From the NCBI RefSeq assembly GCF_004122095.1, contig NZ_SAWZ01000003.1, positions 301,589 through 365,588 of the forward strand: a stretch of 64,000 nucleotides of DNA. Reading direction: 5' to 3'. Shown here one piece after another: positions 55,049 through 63,979 of this stretch. Numbering within the stretch: position 1 is the first letter of the stretch; each line of letters begins with the position of its first letter. This stretch comes from Pseudoxanthomonas composti (GTDB lineage Bacteria > Pseudomonadota > Gammaproteobacteria > Xanthomonadales > Xanthomonadaceae). Made by a program: the position numbers and the translations under genes. Under the pieces are notes generated by a model. That model was not told the DNA's origin, ran no database searches, and worked only from the letters and a program-made list of their open reading frames with translations.

Positions 55049-55352
55049 TGCTGGGGGTCACAGGAGAGAGATCCGCTGCGATGAGACTTTGTCGGTAGGC
55101 CCCTTCGCCGATGAATCGGCTCCCACAACAGCAGCGGTGCTGCAGGCGAAAGTCAGCTCGCAACCTGACCTCTGTGCGGCAGTTGTGGGAGCGGCTCTAG
55201 GTGGCCTCAGGCCATCAGCCGCGAAGGGGGTTCAGCGGTAGAGCTTCTCCGCCGATGAGTCGGCTCCCACACGAATCCTGTCAGCAAGCGTGACGCTGCT
55301 CGTAATCAGCGTTGAACTTCCGGCCGCACGAGCCGCGCGGCATGCGCGGCAA
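55049..55352. repeat. Intergenic region with GGCTCCCAC/GTGGGAGC palindrome units
   Basis: Repeat units lie at about 55104-55129 (CTTCGCCGATGAATCGGCTC), 55182-55229 (TTGTGGGAGCGGCT onward) and 55244-55271. They are partly degraded and belong to the same family as 1657-1732 and 30576-30660. No gene is seen. Confidence 0.8.
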
Positions 55353-55703
55353 TCAGGTGCAGCGCGGCGGGCGATCCCCGCGCTCGCGTGCGCGTTCGGC
55401 CTCGCGATTGCAACGCATGCGTCGCACGGTCTCGACATTGTCGCGCGCGGCCTCGGCATTGTTGCGCTGCTGTCGGGAGGCATCCAGCAGGGCGTCGTCA
55501 CGGCGCCGCTGCTGCTGCAGCATGCAGTCGGTGTAGCGTTCGCCATGTTCGGCGCCCATGCGGCGGCAGGTCTCGCTGTCCTCCCGGTGGGCCTCGCGCC
55601 CCCAGTCGATGGCCGAGGCGGAAAAGGCCATGCCGGCCGCTGAGATCGCAGCCAGAGCGAGCAAGGGCAGGGGGTAACGCATGGTCTTGCTGTGACGTTT
55701 CAT
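55353..55703 (-). CDS. Small exported Arg/Gln-rich protein of unknown function
   Basis: 116 residues with a signal peptide (KTMRYPLPLLALAAISAAGM). The mature chain is highly charged (QQRRRDDALLDASRQQRNNA) with four cysteines (SETCRRMG, TDCMLQQ, RRMRCNRE, PPRCT). No family recognised. Start is uncertain among 55703, 55682 and a GTG at 55712; none has a strong ribosome site. Confidence 0.6.
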   Translation of the reverse strand: MKRHSKTMRYPLPLLALAAISAAGMAFSASAIDWGREAHREDSETCRRMGAEHGERYTDCMLQQQRRRDDALLDASRQQRNNAEAARDNVETVRRMRCNREAERARERGDRPPRCT

Positions 55704-55806
55704 GGAAAACACGCTCGCAATGCTGATAGGCGGTCAGGCCATTCGAACCTGACAACATTGCCGGAGCATGGAGCGGCTCACCAAGCCCGCCCCGCCCCGT
55801 CGACCC

Positions 55807-55837
55807 ACTCGTTCCTCGTTCCTCTCCACTCGTTCCT
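55807..55837. repeat. Heptad-type 31-mer (CGTTCCT units)
   Basis: Matches the reverse complement of 4462-4492 at 30 of 31 bases. It lies before the alpha/beta hydrolase gene. Confidence 0.85.
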
Positions 55838-55915
55838 GACCACGCCCCCCATGACTTCCTGCAGTGGCCGCGCCCAGCCGGAGCGCGCGGAATCAGCCCG
55901 ACACCGGGAGGACAT

Positions 55916-56803
55916 ATGCACGCAAGCCATCTAGCTGTCATCGCCGCTTCGGTGGCGATGTTCGCGGCGCATCCCGCAAGCGCGCAGGCACGCATCGATG
56001 GTCGCTTCGATGCCAACGGACAGCCGATCCGGATGGTCTGCACGGGTACCGGGCGCCCCGCCGTCGTGGTCGATGCCGGCATGGGGACCGCACCGGTGGA
56101 AGATCCTGGCTGGCAGGGCATCGCGGCGAAGATCGCAGCCGTCACCCGCGTCTGTCTGGCCGACCGCGCCGGCCTCGGCGACAGCCCGCCATCGCGCAAG
56201 TCGCCACGGACCAGTGGCGATGCCGCCGCCGAGCTCCATGCCGCCTTGAAGCAAGCCGGCGTGTCTGGGCCCTATCTGCTCGTTGGTCACTCCGTCGGCG
56301 GGCTGCATGCCCAGGTGTTCGCGAGCCAGTACCCGGACGATGTCGCCGGGCTGGTCCTGGTGTCTTCGACGCATCCGGATCAGATGACGACCTGGCTGTC
56401 GTTGCTGCCCGCCCGCGCGCCCGATGAAGCCCAGGCCATCACCGAGGCGCGCAGCTTCCTGACCGGCATGTTGGAGGACCCGATGAAGAACGAAGAACAC
56501 CTGGACATCAGCGCTTCCGCCGCGCAGGCCCGGCAGCTGACGACGCTGGGCGACAAGCCGGTCATCGTCGCCACGCACAGCAGCAGCTACCGCATGGTGC
56601 CGGGTCTTGCCGAGCCGCTTGCCATCACGCTGGAGGAGGCCACGCAGCGCATGCAGAAGCAGTTCCTGTCCCTGTCCTCCAACGCCAGGCAGCACATCGC
56701 GGCCAAGGCCGGGCATGGGCTTCCGCATGAAGATCCCGCCTTCGTCGTCGAGAACATCCTGGAAGGCGTGAAGGCAGTGCGTGGCACGGAGGCCAGCCCG
56801 TGA
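55916..56803 (+). CDS. Exported alpha/beta hydrolase
   Basis: 295 residues, signal peptide about 23 (MHASHLAVIAASVAMFAAHP). The nucleophile elbow is GHSVGG with S126; the acid and base are likely in the SSTHPDQ region and H271 (KAGHGLPHEDP). Fits the epoxide hydrolase/haloperoxidase-like esterase group; substrate unknown. ATG has GGGAGGAC upstream. Stand-alone. Confidence 0.85.
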   Translation: MHASHLAVIAASVAMFAAHPASAQARIDGRFDANGQPIRMVCTGTGRPAVVVDAGMGTAPVEDPGWQGIAAKIAAVTRVCLADRAGLGDSPPSRKSPRTSGDAAAELHAALKQAGVSGPYLLVGHSVGGLHAQVFASQYPDDVAGLVLVSSTHPDQMTTWLSLLPARAPDEAQAITEARSFLTGMLEDPMKNEEHLDISASAAQARQLTTLGDKPVIVATHSSSYRMVPGLAEPLAITLEEATQRMQKQFLSLSSNARQHIAAKAGHGLPHEDPAFVVENILEGVKAVRGTEASP

Positions 56804-56967
56804 AGTCGCGGCCCTTTCCGGCTTCGGCGTCCTGCGCGTAAGGGCTGCGGGATCGCGCTGACGTCAGGCCTCTGCGCTCTTCGACTTAGTCCTTCAAGAA
56901 TTCTTAAAACGCGCATGGCCAGATGAGCCATCGCCCGCGTCGACGGGTCTCTTGCAGGGAGTTACGG

Positions 56968-57765
56968 ATGTCGTTCCGTCAGGACGTAGCAACGCGCTGG
57001 GCCATCGTGACCGGGGCCTCCGGCGGGCTTGGGCTGGCCTTCGCCTGGTCGCTGGCGCGCCGGGGTTACTCGCTGGTGCTCATCGCGCGCAGTGAAGCCA
57101 AGCTGCGGGCGCTGGCGCAGCAGATCCTGGTCGAGTATCCGCACCTGCAGGTGCACGTGCATCCCAAGGATCTGGGCCGGCCCGATGCGGCCGCCGAGCT
57201 GATGACGGCGCTGGCCGGCATGCAGATCGTGCCGACGGTGCTGGTCAACAATGCCGGGCGCGGACTGATGGGCCCGCTGATCGGCCAGGATGCGGCAACG
57301 CTGCGGGCGATGATCGAGCTCAACGTGCAGTCGTTGGTGGAGCTGAGCCTGCTCGCGGCCCGAGCCATGTCCACGCGCAGCGAGGGCTACATCCTGCAGG
57401 TCGCCAGCATGGCCGCCCTGGGGCCCACGCCGGGGCTGGCGGCCTATGGCGCTTCCAAGGCCTTCGTGCGCTCCTTCGGCGAGGCCCTGCATGCCGAACT
57501 CGCGCCGCGGATCACCGTGACCACCTTCCTCCCTGGCCTGATGGACACCGGCTTCAACGCGGCTGCCGGCGGCTACGAAGCACCCGGCTGGGCCAGGGCC
57601 ACAGTGATCACGCCCAAACAGGCCGTGGAAATCGGCCTGGACGCGCTGTTCAAGCACCGCTCCAGCGTGATCTCCGGCCGCCTCAACCGCCTGATGGCCG
57701 CGATCGGCCGCTTCACCCCGCGCCGCAGCCAGGCCCGCATGCTGGCGCGGCAGATGCCGCAGTGA
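56968..57765 (+). CDS. Short-chain dehydrogenase/reductase of the fabG/DltE-like group
   Basis: 265 residues: TGASGGLG at 15-22, NNAG at 94-97, S147, Y160 and K164 (YGASK). The C-terminus (VISGRLNRLMAAIGRFTPRR) is typical of SDRs related to DltE/ketosphinganine-type reductases. ATG at 56968 follows GGGAG. Convergent with the GH32 gene; substrate unknown. Confidence 0.88.
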   Translation: MSFRQDVATRWAIVTGASGGLGLAFAWSLARRGYSLVLIARSEAKLRALAQQILVEYPHLQVHVHPKDLGRPDAAAELMTALAGMQIVPTVLVNNAGRGLMGPLIGQDAATLRAMIELNVQSLVELSLLAARAMSTRSEGYILQVASMAALGPTPGLAAYGASKAFVRSFGEALHAELAPRITVTTFLPGLMDTGFNAAAGGYEAPGWARATVITPKQAVEIGLDALFKHRSSVISGRLNRLMAAIGRFTPRRSQARMLARQMPQ

Positions 57766-57805
57766 GGTGCGGCAGCGCCGAGCGATCCGTGCGCGGGTGA
57801 TGCGA

Positions 57806-59314
57806 TTACCGGCCGGGTAGGACCGCTGGCTCGATCGGCCAGGCCCGCAGCGACTGGATCCGCGCGCGACCTCCCAGCGCGTGGGCGCTCCAGCTGAGGG
57901 CGCCGCCGCCGCGGAAGAATCGGTCGGTGATGACCCGGGTGCCGTCGGCGGCGAACAGCTCGACGATGGAGCGATCCACCACCAGGCGCAGGGTGATGGG
58001 GCCATCGCCGGGGGGCAGGGCGGCGATGTTGCGGTCGGGGAAGGCGTCGTGGACGTGCGGGCCGGCACGGGTACGGTCGATGAAGACCTCGCGCGTGGCG
58101 GGGGTGTAGCCGATCAGCAGCGTGTAGCCCTGCGCGTCGGTCAGCGACAGTGCGACCTGCGAGGCCAGTTGCGGGTCGATGGCCAGCTGCATGTCCAGGC
58201 TCTCGCCCAGCTTCAGCGGGACCGGCGTCTCACCCAGCGTGAGGTCCTCGAGCTGGGTGAGCGCGCCGCGACGTGATTCCAGCTCGCGCACGGGCGCCTG
58301 TGCCAGACGCCAGTCCGCGCCTTCCCTGCGCAGCGTGAGCGTGCGTGGGAGGGTCATCAGGCCGCGCGCTGGAGTGGTGGGGATGGCGTGGGCATAGCGC
58401 AGGTCCGTGGCCCAGCCGATCCAGATACGGCGGCCGTCGGGCACCTCGCTCCAGGACTGCGACGCGTAGAAGTCCGCGCCCAGGTCCTGCCAGTGCGGCG
58501 TATCCTCCCAGCCCGGTTCCAGGGTGAAGGCCTTGCCGTCGAACGCGCCGACGAAGTACTGCCCGCCCGAGCCGTTATCGGGCCCCTTGTCGCCCTGGCT
58601 GACCGCCAGCACCCAACGCTTCTCGCCCGGCTTGCCATTGGCGACGGGCAGTTCGAACAGATCCGGACACTCCCAGTTGACGCTGGTGCTTGAAGCGGTC
58701 GGGCCGAAGTCGCTCTCGTGCTGCCACTGCTTGAGATCGCGCGAGGAATAGAAGGCAGCCTTCTTCTCGCTGGCCTTGACCACCACCATCACCCAGCGCT
58801 GCGTCGGCGCGTGCCAGAACACCTTGGGGTCGCGAAATTCGGCCGAGCCGATATCGAGCACCTTGCCGTGACGGCTGAAGGTGCGGCCGCGGTCGGTGCT
58901 GTAGGCGACGAACTGCGACTGGTTCTTGGTCACGGGATCGAAGCCGGTATAGATCGCCACCATGGGGGGCTTGCCATTGCGGCCGAAGCCGGAGGTGTTC
59001 TTCCAGTCGATCACCGCGCTGCCGGAGAAGGCCATCACCTCGGTTTCGGGAATGGCGATGGGTAGATGTTCCCAGCTGAGCAGGTCGCGGCTGACCGCAT
59101 GGCCCCAGCTCATGTGGCCCCAGCGGTCGCCGTGCGGGTTGTACTGATAGAACAGGTGGTACTCGCCCTCGAAAAACACCAGGCCGTTCGGATCGTTCAT
59201 CCAGTTGCGCTCGGGCGCGAAGTGGAAGCTGGGGCGGGGGTCCGGCGCGGGCCACTGCGCAGCAGCGGGGAGCATGGGGGTTGCCGCCAGTATCAGCGCC
59301 ATCAAGATACGCAT
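57806..59314 (-). CDS. GH32 glycosidase (levanase/fructan hydrolase or invertase), exported
   Basis: 502 residues with a signal peptide of about 19. The GH32 triad is complete: D41 in NWMNDPNG (nucleophile), D162 in FRDP (transition-state stabiliser), E215 in WECPDLF (acid/base). The five-blade propeller (about 25-345) is followed by a beta-sandwich (about 365-500). It cleaves terminal fructose from sucrose, levan or inulin, in the periplasm or outside. ATG at 59314 has AGGAAG. No fructose transporter or regulator gene is adjacent. Confidence 0.93.
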   Translation of the reverse strand: MRILMALILAATPMLPAAAQWPAPDPRPSFHFAPERNWMNDPNGLVFFEGEYHLFYQYNPHGDRWGHMSWGHAVSRDLLSWEHLPIAIPETEVMAFSGSAVIDWKNTSGFGRNGKPPMVAIYTGFDPVTKNQSQFVAYSTDRGRTFSRHGKVLDIGSAEFRDPKVFWHAPTQRWVMVVVKASEKKAAFYSSRDLKQWQHESDFGPTASSTSVNWECPDLFELPVANGKPGEKRWVLAVSQGDKGPDNGSGGQYFVGAFDGKAFTLEPGWEDTPHWQDLGADFYASQSWSEVPDGRRIWIGWATDLRYAHAIPTTPARGLMTLPRTLTLRREGADWRLAQAPVRELESRRGALTQLEDLTLGETPVPLKLGESLDMQLAIDPQLASQVALSLTDAQGYTLLIGYTPATREVFIDRTRAGPHVHDAFPDRNIAALPPGDGPITLRLVVDRSIVELFAADGTRVITDRFFRGGGALSWSAHALGGRARIQSLRAWPIEPAVLPGR

Positions 59315-59465
59315 GGACTTCCTTTCCTCGGCGAGGGTGCCGGTCTGATAAGTCAGACAATACGACAATCACCGTGATCCGTGTCGGCCGCGCTGGTCAC
59401 CCGGCGCGCCCCTTCTTCGCCGCAGGCGGTGTGCCGCCTGCCCCCTGGCCGCCGCGCCAGCCCCT

Positions 59466-60173
59466 TCAGAATCGCAGCCCGGCCGGCAGCCGCCGCCACT
59501 GGCCGACCGCCATCTTCCCCAGCGGAATGCTGCCGATGCGCAGGCGACGGACGCCTTGCACCTGCAGGCCGACCTCGGCGCACATGGCCTGCAGCTGCCC
59601 GGGCCGCACCTGTTTGATCGCAAAGCGCAGGCGGTCCTCGCTCTGCCAGCTGACCTTGCACGGCGGCAGCATGCGCTGCTGGTACTTCATGCCATCGGCC
59701 AGGCGGTTCAGGCCGTAGGGCTTGAGCTCGCCGCTGACCTCGACCACGAACTCCTGTTCGATGCTGTCGGCGTCCTCGGTCAGGCGGCGGATCACGCGGC
59801 CATCCTGGCTCAGCACCAGCAGGCCGCTGGCGGCTTCCTCCAGCGGCATCAGCGGGTTCAAGCGCCGCAGGTGGTGCTTGAGCAGGGGGCCCTCGGTGTC
59901 CAGCTCGCTCATCGTCGCAGGCGCGACCAGCGCCAGGGCCTGGTCCGTGCTCAGGCCGGCGGGCTTGTGCAGCAACAGCGTCGTGGGCTGGATTGGTCCG
60001 AGCTGCGCGTCGGCGTCCAGCGTTACCTGCTCCGGCGTGGCAAGCGCCTGCGGCTCCTCGACCACCACGCCATCCACGCGCACCCAGCCGCCTTCGATGT
60101 ACTGCTGCGCATCCTTGCGAGAACAGTTCGCGACCGAAGCCACGCATTTGTCCAGACGGATCGGGGTAGACAT
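59466..60173 (-). CDS. RsuA/RluF-family pseudouridine synthase homologue lacking the canonical catalytic Asp
   Basis: 235 residues: S4 RNA-binding domain (1-60, IRLDKCVASVANCSRKDAQQ) and a pseudouridine-synthase-like domain (65-235, with LLLHKPAGLSTD). The catalytic loop GRLDxxS-x-GL of the family reads MPLEEAASGLL at 109-119, putting E112 where the essential Asp belongs. The rest of the fold looks intact, so it may be an inactive RNA-binding paralogue, or use an unusual residue. Start ATG at 60173; a GTG two codons earlier is possible. Confidence 0.85.
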   Translation of the reverse strand: MSTPIRLDKCVASVANCSRKDAQQYIEGGWVRVDGVVVEEPQALATPEQVTLDADAQLGPIQPTTLLLHKPAGLSTDQALALVAPATMSELDTEGPLLKHHLRRLNPLMPLEEAASGLLVLSQDGRVIRRLTEDADSIEQEFVVEVSGELKPYGLNRLADGMKYQQRMLPPCKVSWQSEDRLRFAIKQVRPGQLQAMCAEVGLQVQGVRRLRIGSIPLGKMAVGQWRRLPAGLRF

Positions 60174-60367
60174 CGGCACACTCGGCGTCGGGGGCGGAGA
60201 GTGTACGCGCTGCGGCGCCCAGGCATGGACCGAAAGGCCGTGACCATGGACTGCTCACATGGGCTTGCTCAGATGTTGACTGTCCCTGTGCGCCGCGCAC
60301 GCCCCGGATTGGATTCTCACGCCGCCTGAGGTAAAACCACTGCCGATCGCATGAAGGAGCCGCGTCC

Positions 60368-60772
60368 ATGCCACCCGCTCGCCTTCTTCCGTCTCTTCTG
60401 GCAATGGTGTTCTCGGCCACTGCCTTCCTTGCAGGATGCGCCATGACAGACCCGACGCTGACCAAAGAACAGTTCGCCAGGCAAGTCGATTCGCTGCTGT
60501 CCGGAAAGGACGTGGTCGTCGTCGAGGCTTCGCAGCTGACGTCCTTCCCCTGGACGCGGCTGTGCTTCGAACGTGACGAGCGGCTGCTGCTCAGGTTTGA
60601 AGGCGATGGCGCGCGCCAGGTGCTGGAACTTCCCTACGAGGAATTCTTCGTCGATGAGGGCCATGTGGCCAACTCCCTGGAGGAGGTTTGCCTTGCGCCA
60701 GGGGACCGCATCCTGATCAAGAAGAAGTATCCGGGGTACCAAGGACCCATCGAGTTCCAGAAGGCCGGGTAG
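60368..60772 (+). CDS. Lipoprotein, probable immunity protein (X-Tfi) for the next gene
   Basis: 134 residues, canonical lipobox LAGC (C24). The mature domain is small and mixed alpha/beta with two cysteines (RLCFER, EEVCLAP). ATG follows AAGGAG. It lies 12 bases before the third XVIPCD-type effector gene, giving the same immunity-then-effector order as the two pairs at 37.7 and 45.8 kb. No homology to the other two immunity candidates is visible by eye. Confidence 0.82.
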   Translation: MPPARLLPSLLAMVFSATAFLAGCAMTDPTLTKEQFARQVDSLLSGKDVVVVEASQLTSFPWTRLCFERDERLLLRFEGDGARQVLELPYEEFFVDEGHVANSLEEVCLAPGDRILIKKKYPGYQGPIEFQKAG

Positions 60773-60784
60773 GGAGGCTGCGAC

Positions 60785-61651
60785 ATGGTGGACATCACCG
60801 ATCCCAAGGCGGCCAAGCGCCAGATCGAGCAGGAGGCGTACCAGGCCTACGAGCGACTCAGCGGACAAGTCCTTGCCAGGCGCGAGGACGGGAGCTTCCG
60901 CTCGCAAGGCCACAACGATGAACTCGACGCGTTCCGCCATGCCTATGTCAGCGGACGCGTGACCCAGGTGGCGTGGGATCAGCAATGGATCGCGCGCAAG
61001 TTCGGGAACGACGCCGAGATCGGGCCGGCGCATCCGAACGATCCGTACGAGCACCGCATGGACCTGTGGAACAACGAGGCCGGTCGGCGCCTGGGCGATG
61101 CCGCCGCCGACCCGCAGACACTCGCCCGCAACGTGTATGCCGCCCTGCGCAACGGTGAACTGGTCAGCGGCTTGGGCGACCCGCGACTGCGCCAGCTCTT
61201 TCCTGACGACCCTCGCCTGGCGCGTCCCCAAGGCGATCCCCAGCGCGAGCTGGTCACGGCCGCCGACGTGGATCACATCAACCGCGACGCCGTGCGTCTG
61301 ATGGACCAGGCGCGGGACCGGTTTCCGGGGGCGCACCCAGACCGTGCCTATTTCAATGCGCTGCGTGGTCAGCTGCCGGCCTCGGTGTCCGATACCAAGG
61401 TGGCTGAGGTCATGGCTGCGGCCAAGCAGGCGGGCATTCAGCGTGCCGATCAGGTGGGCACCGTCACCCTGCGCGATGACCAGATCTTCGTGGCCGGCAC
61501 CACGCCGGGGTTCCGCGCACGCGTGGATGCGACGGCACCAGCGCCGGACATGCGCGAGAGTCTCTACCAGGTCGACCAGCACAACGCCGTGCGTGCCTAC
61601 GACGAAGGCGCGCGGGCGCCCGCGTCCCCGTCGCAGGCCCCTGTGCGCTGA
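60785..61651 (+). CDS. X-T4SS effector candidate: DUF6973-like N-terminal domain and variant XVIPCD
   Basis: 288 residues, no signal peptide. The toxin part (about 20-130) has GHNDELDAFRHAYVSG at 42-57 and HRMDLWNNEAGRRLG at 90-104; the spaced His, Asp and NN-G residues resemble the DUF6973 family seen in polymorphic toxins and phage proteins, whose activity I cannot state. The C-terminal 120 residues read as a divergent XVIPCD: RADQVGTVTL, DDQIFVAGTTPGFRARVD and a RESLYQV helix, with GTTPGFRARV replacing the usual QGxLxDPAHxRAH. ATG follows a weak GGAGG. Immunity candidate gene directly upstream. Confidence 0.75.
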   Translation: MVDITDPKAAKRQIEQEAYQAYERLSGQVLARREDGSFRSQGHNDELDAFRHAYVSGRVTQVAWDQQWIARKFGNDAEIGPAHPNDPYEHRMDLWNNEAGRRLGDAAADPQTLARNVYAALRNGELVSGLGDPRLRQLFPDDPRLARPQGDPQRELVTAADVDHINRDAVRLMDQARDRFPGAHPDRAYFNALRGQLPASVSDTKVAEVMAAAKQAGIQRADQVGTVTLRDDQIFVAGTTPGFRARVDATAPAPDMRESLYQVDQHNAVRAYDEGARAPASPSQAPVR

Positions 61652-61746
61652 GGCGGCGGGGGCCATTCCGCGGCGTCCTGGCTGGCGCCGCCGGCGCAAT
61701 AGATGTTGTGGGCGACGAACCCTGCCCGCGCTTGCGAACCCTCAGG

Positions 61747-62643
61747 TCAGAGCAAGCCCGCCTGATGCATCGCAGCCTCCACCAGCGCCTGGTTGCCGGG
61801 CTCCAGCTCGGTCATCGGCAGGCGCAAGGTGCCGCCGCATCGCCCCAGGCGCTGGACCGCCCACTTCACCGGGATGGGGTTGGCTTCCACGAACAGCTGG
61901 CGATGCAGCGGCAACAGCTGCTGCTGCAGGCGTCGGGCTTGGGCTAGGTCGCCGGCCAGCGCCGCCATGCACAGCGCGTGCATCAGGCGGGGCGCGAGGT
62001 TGGCGGTGACGCTGACATTGCCGTGCCCGCCCAGCAGCATCAGCGCCACGGCGGTGGCGTCATCGCCGGAGTACACGCCAAACCCCTCGGGTACCTCGCG
62101 GATCAGCCACTGGGCGCGCTCGAGATTGCCGGTGGCTTCCTTGATGCCGAAGATGCCGGGCAGCTGCGCCAGGCGCAGCACGGTGGCGTGCTGCAGGTCG
62201 GCCACGGTGCGGCCGGGCACGTTGTACAGCATGATCGGCAGGTCGCCGGTGGCCTCGGCGATCGCGGCGAAGTGGCGGTACTGCCCCTCCTGGCCAGGCT
62301 TGTTGTAGTAGGGCACGACCTGCAGCTGGCAGTCGGCGCCGACCTTGCGTGCGTACCGTGCCAGTGCGATGGCCTCGGCGGTGGAGTTGCCGCCGCAGCC
62401 GGCCATCACCGGCACGCGCCCGGCCGCCTGCTCGACCGCGACGCGGATGATCTCGCAGTGTTCCTCTACATCCACCGTCGGCGATTCGCCGGTGGTGCCG
62501 ACCACGCCGATGCAATCGCTGCCCTCGGCGACATGCCAGTCCACCAGGTTGCGCAAGGCGGCGTAATCGACGCTGCCATCCTCGTGCATGGGCGTAACGA
62601 GCGCGACGATGCTGCCGCGGAGCTGGGGACTGGTGGAAGACAT
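61747..62643 (-). CDS. dapA: 4-hydroxy-tetrahydrodipicolinate synthase
   Basis: 298 residues, the usual length. It condenses pyruvate and aspartate semialdehyde in lysine and diaminopimelate synthesis. The Schiff-base lysine is K168 in GIKEAT, Y140 in LYNVPGRT, and GTTGE at 49-53 is intact. ATG at 62643 was chosen because family members start close to this point ([19 protein letters not shown]). No other dap gene is in the window. Confidence 0.93.
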   Translation of the reverse strand: MSSTSPQLRGSIVALVTPMHEDGSVDYAALRNLVDWHVAEGSDCIGVVGTTGESPTVDVEEHCEIIRVAVEQAAGRVPVMAGCGGNSTAEAIALARYARKVGADCQLQVVPYYNKPGQEGQYRHFAAIAEATGDLPIMLYNVPGRTVADLQHATVLRLAQLPGIFGIKEATGNLERAQWLIREVPEGFGVYSGDDATAVALMLLGGHGNVSVTANLAPRLMHALCMAALAGDLAQARRLQQQLLPLHRQLFVEANPIPVKWAVQRLGRCGGTLRLPMTELEPGNQALVEAAMHQAGLL

Positions 62644-62836
62644 GGCAAGACAGAACGAGCGGACGAAGCCGCACATTCTAGGCGCGTGGAAATGGTTTCA
62701 CTTGTGTCCGTCGTGCGGTGGCGCGCTGCAGGGCAAATCACCGTCGTTTGATTGGGGCGCCAGCGGCTCGAAACGAAGCCGCTGGGCGCACCGCGATGCC
62801 TAAACGGTCGTTGTTCTTCGACAGTCTGCAGTGCCG

Positions 62837-63055
62837 TCAGACTTCGCCGAAGCCGCGGCTGGACTGCGACGCCGGCACGGAAGCCTCCGCGCCATAGCTG
62901 GACATGTCCGTGAGCGCATCGCCATGCGGTGGCGTGAGGTCGCGCGTGTCCTGCGTGGCGCGGGGCATCGGCGCCGGACCGGCCTGCTTGTCCTTCCACA
63001 GCTTCCAGGCAACGGCGGCGGCGGCGCCCAGGGTGATCATACGTAGAAGACCCAT
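62837..63055 (-). CDS. Small membrane-associated protein of unknown function
   Basis: 72 residues. A hydrophobic N-terminal segment (MGLLRMITLGAAAAVAWKLW) followed by a charged, Pro/Ser-rich tail. The start at 63055 is supported by GGGAG upstream and by the hydrophobic segment. Similar short proteins are common in xanthomonads as single-gene units; no function can be given. Confidence 0.65.
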   Translation of the reverse strand: MGLLRMITLGAAAAVAWKLWKDKQAGPAPMPRATQDTRDLTPPHGDALTDMSSYGAEASVPASQSSRGFGEV

Positions 63056-63304
63056 CACTGACTCCCTTTGTTCGAATGCCTGGAGCTTGCTTGGATCGCG
63101 GTTAGCAAGACGTGACTTCGTTGCTTGCCGTTCGGCAATCAACCCGAGGGCGTTGTCCGTCCAGGCCGGGTCGGGGCCACGTGTCCCATCCGGTGGGAGC
63201 GACGCGGCGTGATGAGATCGAAGCTGGTCCGCCCGCATCGCAAGGCTGGGCGATACTTCGCATCGCGTCGCAGCATCACGCCATGCGGGCAGCGGAGAAG
63301 ATGG

Positions 63305-63928
63305 GTGCTACGGATCTGGGGACGAGCAAATTCCAGCAATGTGCGCAAGGTCCTGTGGTGCGCCGAGGAGCTGGGCCTGCACTACACGCGGATCGACGCC
63401 GGCGGTGCCTTCGGCGTGGTCGACACCCCGGGCTATCGCGCGATGAATCCCAACGGGCGCGTGCCGGTCATCGACGACGATGGCTTCGTGCTGTGGGAGT
63501 CCAATGCCATCGTGCGCTACCTGGCCGCGCGGCACGGCGGCGATGGCAACTGGATGCCGCGCGATCTGCAGTGTCGTGCACGTGCCGAGCAATGGATGGA
63601 CTGGACCACTTCCACCTTCGCCCCGGTGTTCCGCGATCTGTTCTGGGGCGTGCTGCGCACGCCGCAGGCGCAGCGCGACGCGTCGCGGATCGAAGCGGCG
63701 CGCGTGGCCTGCGCCCAGCAGCTGGCGCTGGTGGATGCGGCGCTGGCCGACGCGCCTTACCTGGCGGGCCACACGCCCAGCGTGGGCGATATCGCATTGG
63801 GCAGCTTTGCCTATGCGTGGTTCGAAATGCCGATCGAGCGCCCCGCCCAGCCGCACCTGCTGGCCTGGTATCGGCGCCTGCGCGCGCGGCCGGCCTATCA
63901 GCGCGGCGTCATGACCGAGCTCACCTGA
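63305..63928 (+). CDS. Glutathione S-transferase family protein
   Basis: 207 residues. Thioredoxin-like N-terminal domain (about 1-80) with WGRANSSNVRKVLWCAEELG and NGRVPVIDDDGFVLWESNAI (the conserved PVI and ES that bind glutathione), then a helical domain (about 88-205). GTG at 63305 has GGAGAAG and puts LRIWGRANSSN at the N-terminus as in relatives; the open frame upstream adds Arg-rich sequence. Substrate unknown. Confidence 0.88.
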   Translation: MLRIWGRANSSNVRKVLWCAEELGLHYTRIDAGGAFGVVDTPGYRAMNPNGRVPVIDDDGFVLWESNAIVRYLAARHGGDGNWMPRDLQCRARAEQWMDWTTSTFAPVFRDLFWGVLRTPQAQRDASRIEAARVACAQQLALVDAALADAPYLAGHTPSVGDIALGSFAYAWFEMPIERPAQPHLLAWYRRLRARPAYQRGVMTELT

Positions 63929-63979
63929 GCGCGCGTTGCCAGGCTGTTGAAGAGACCTCGATTGAACCCCGCAAGCATC

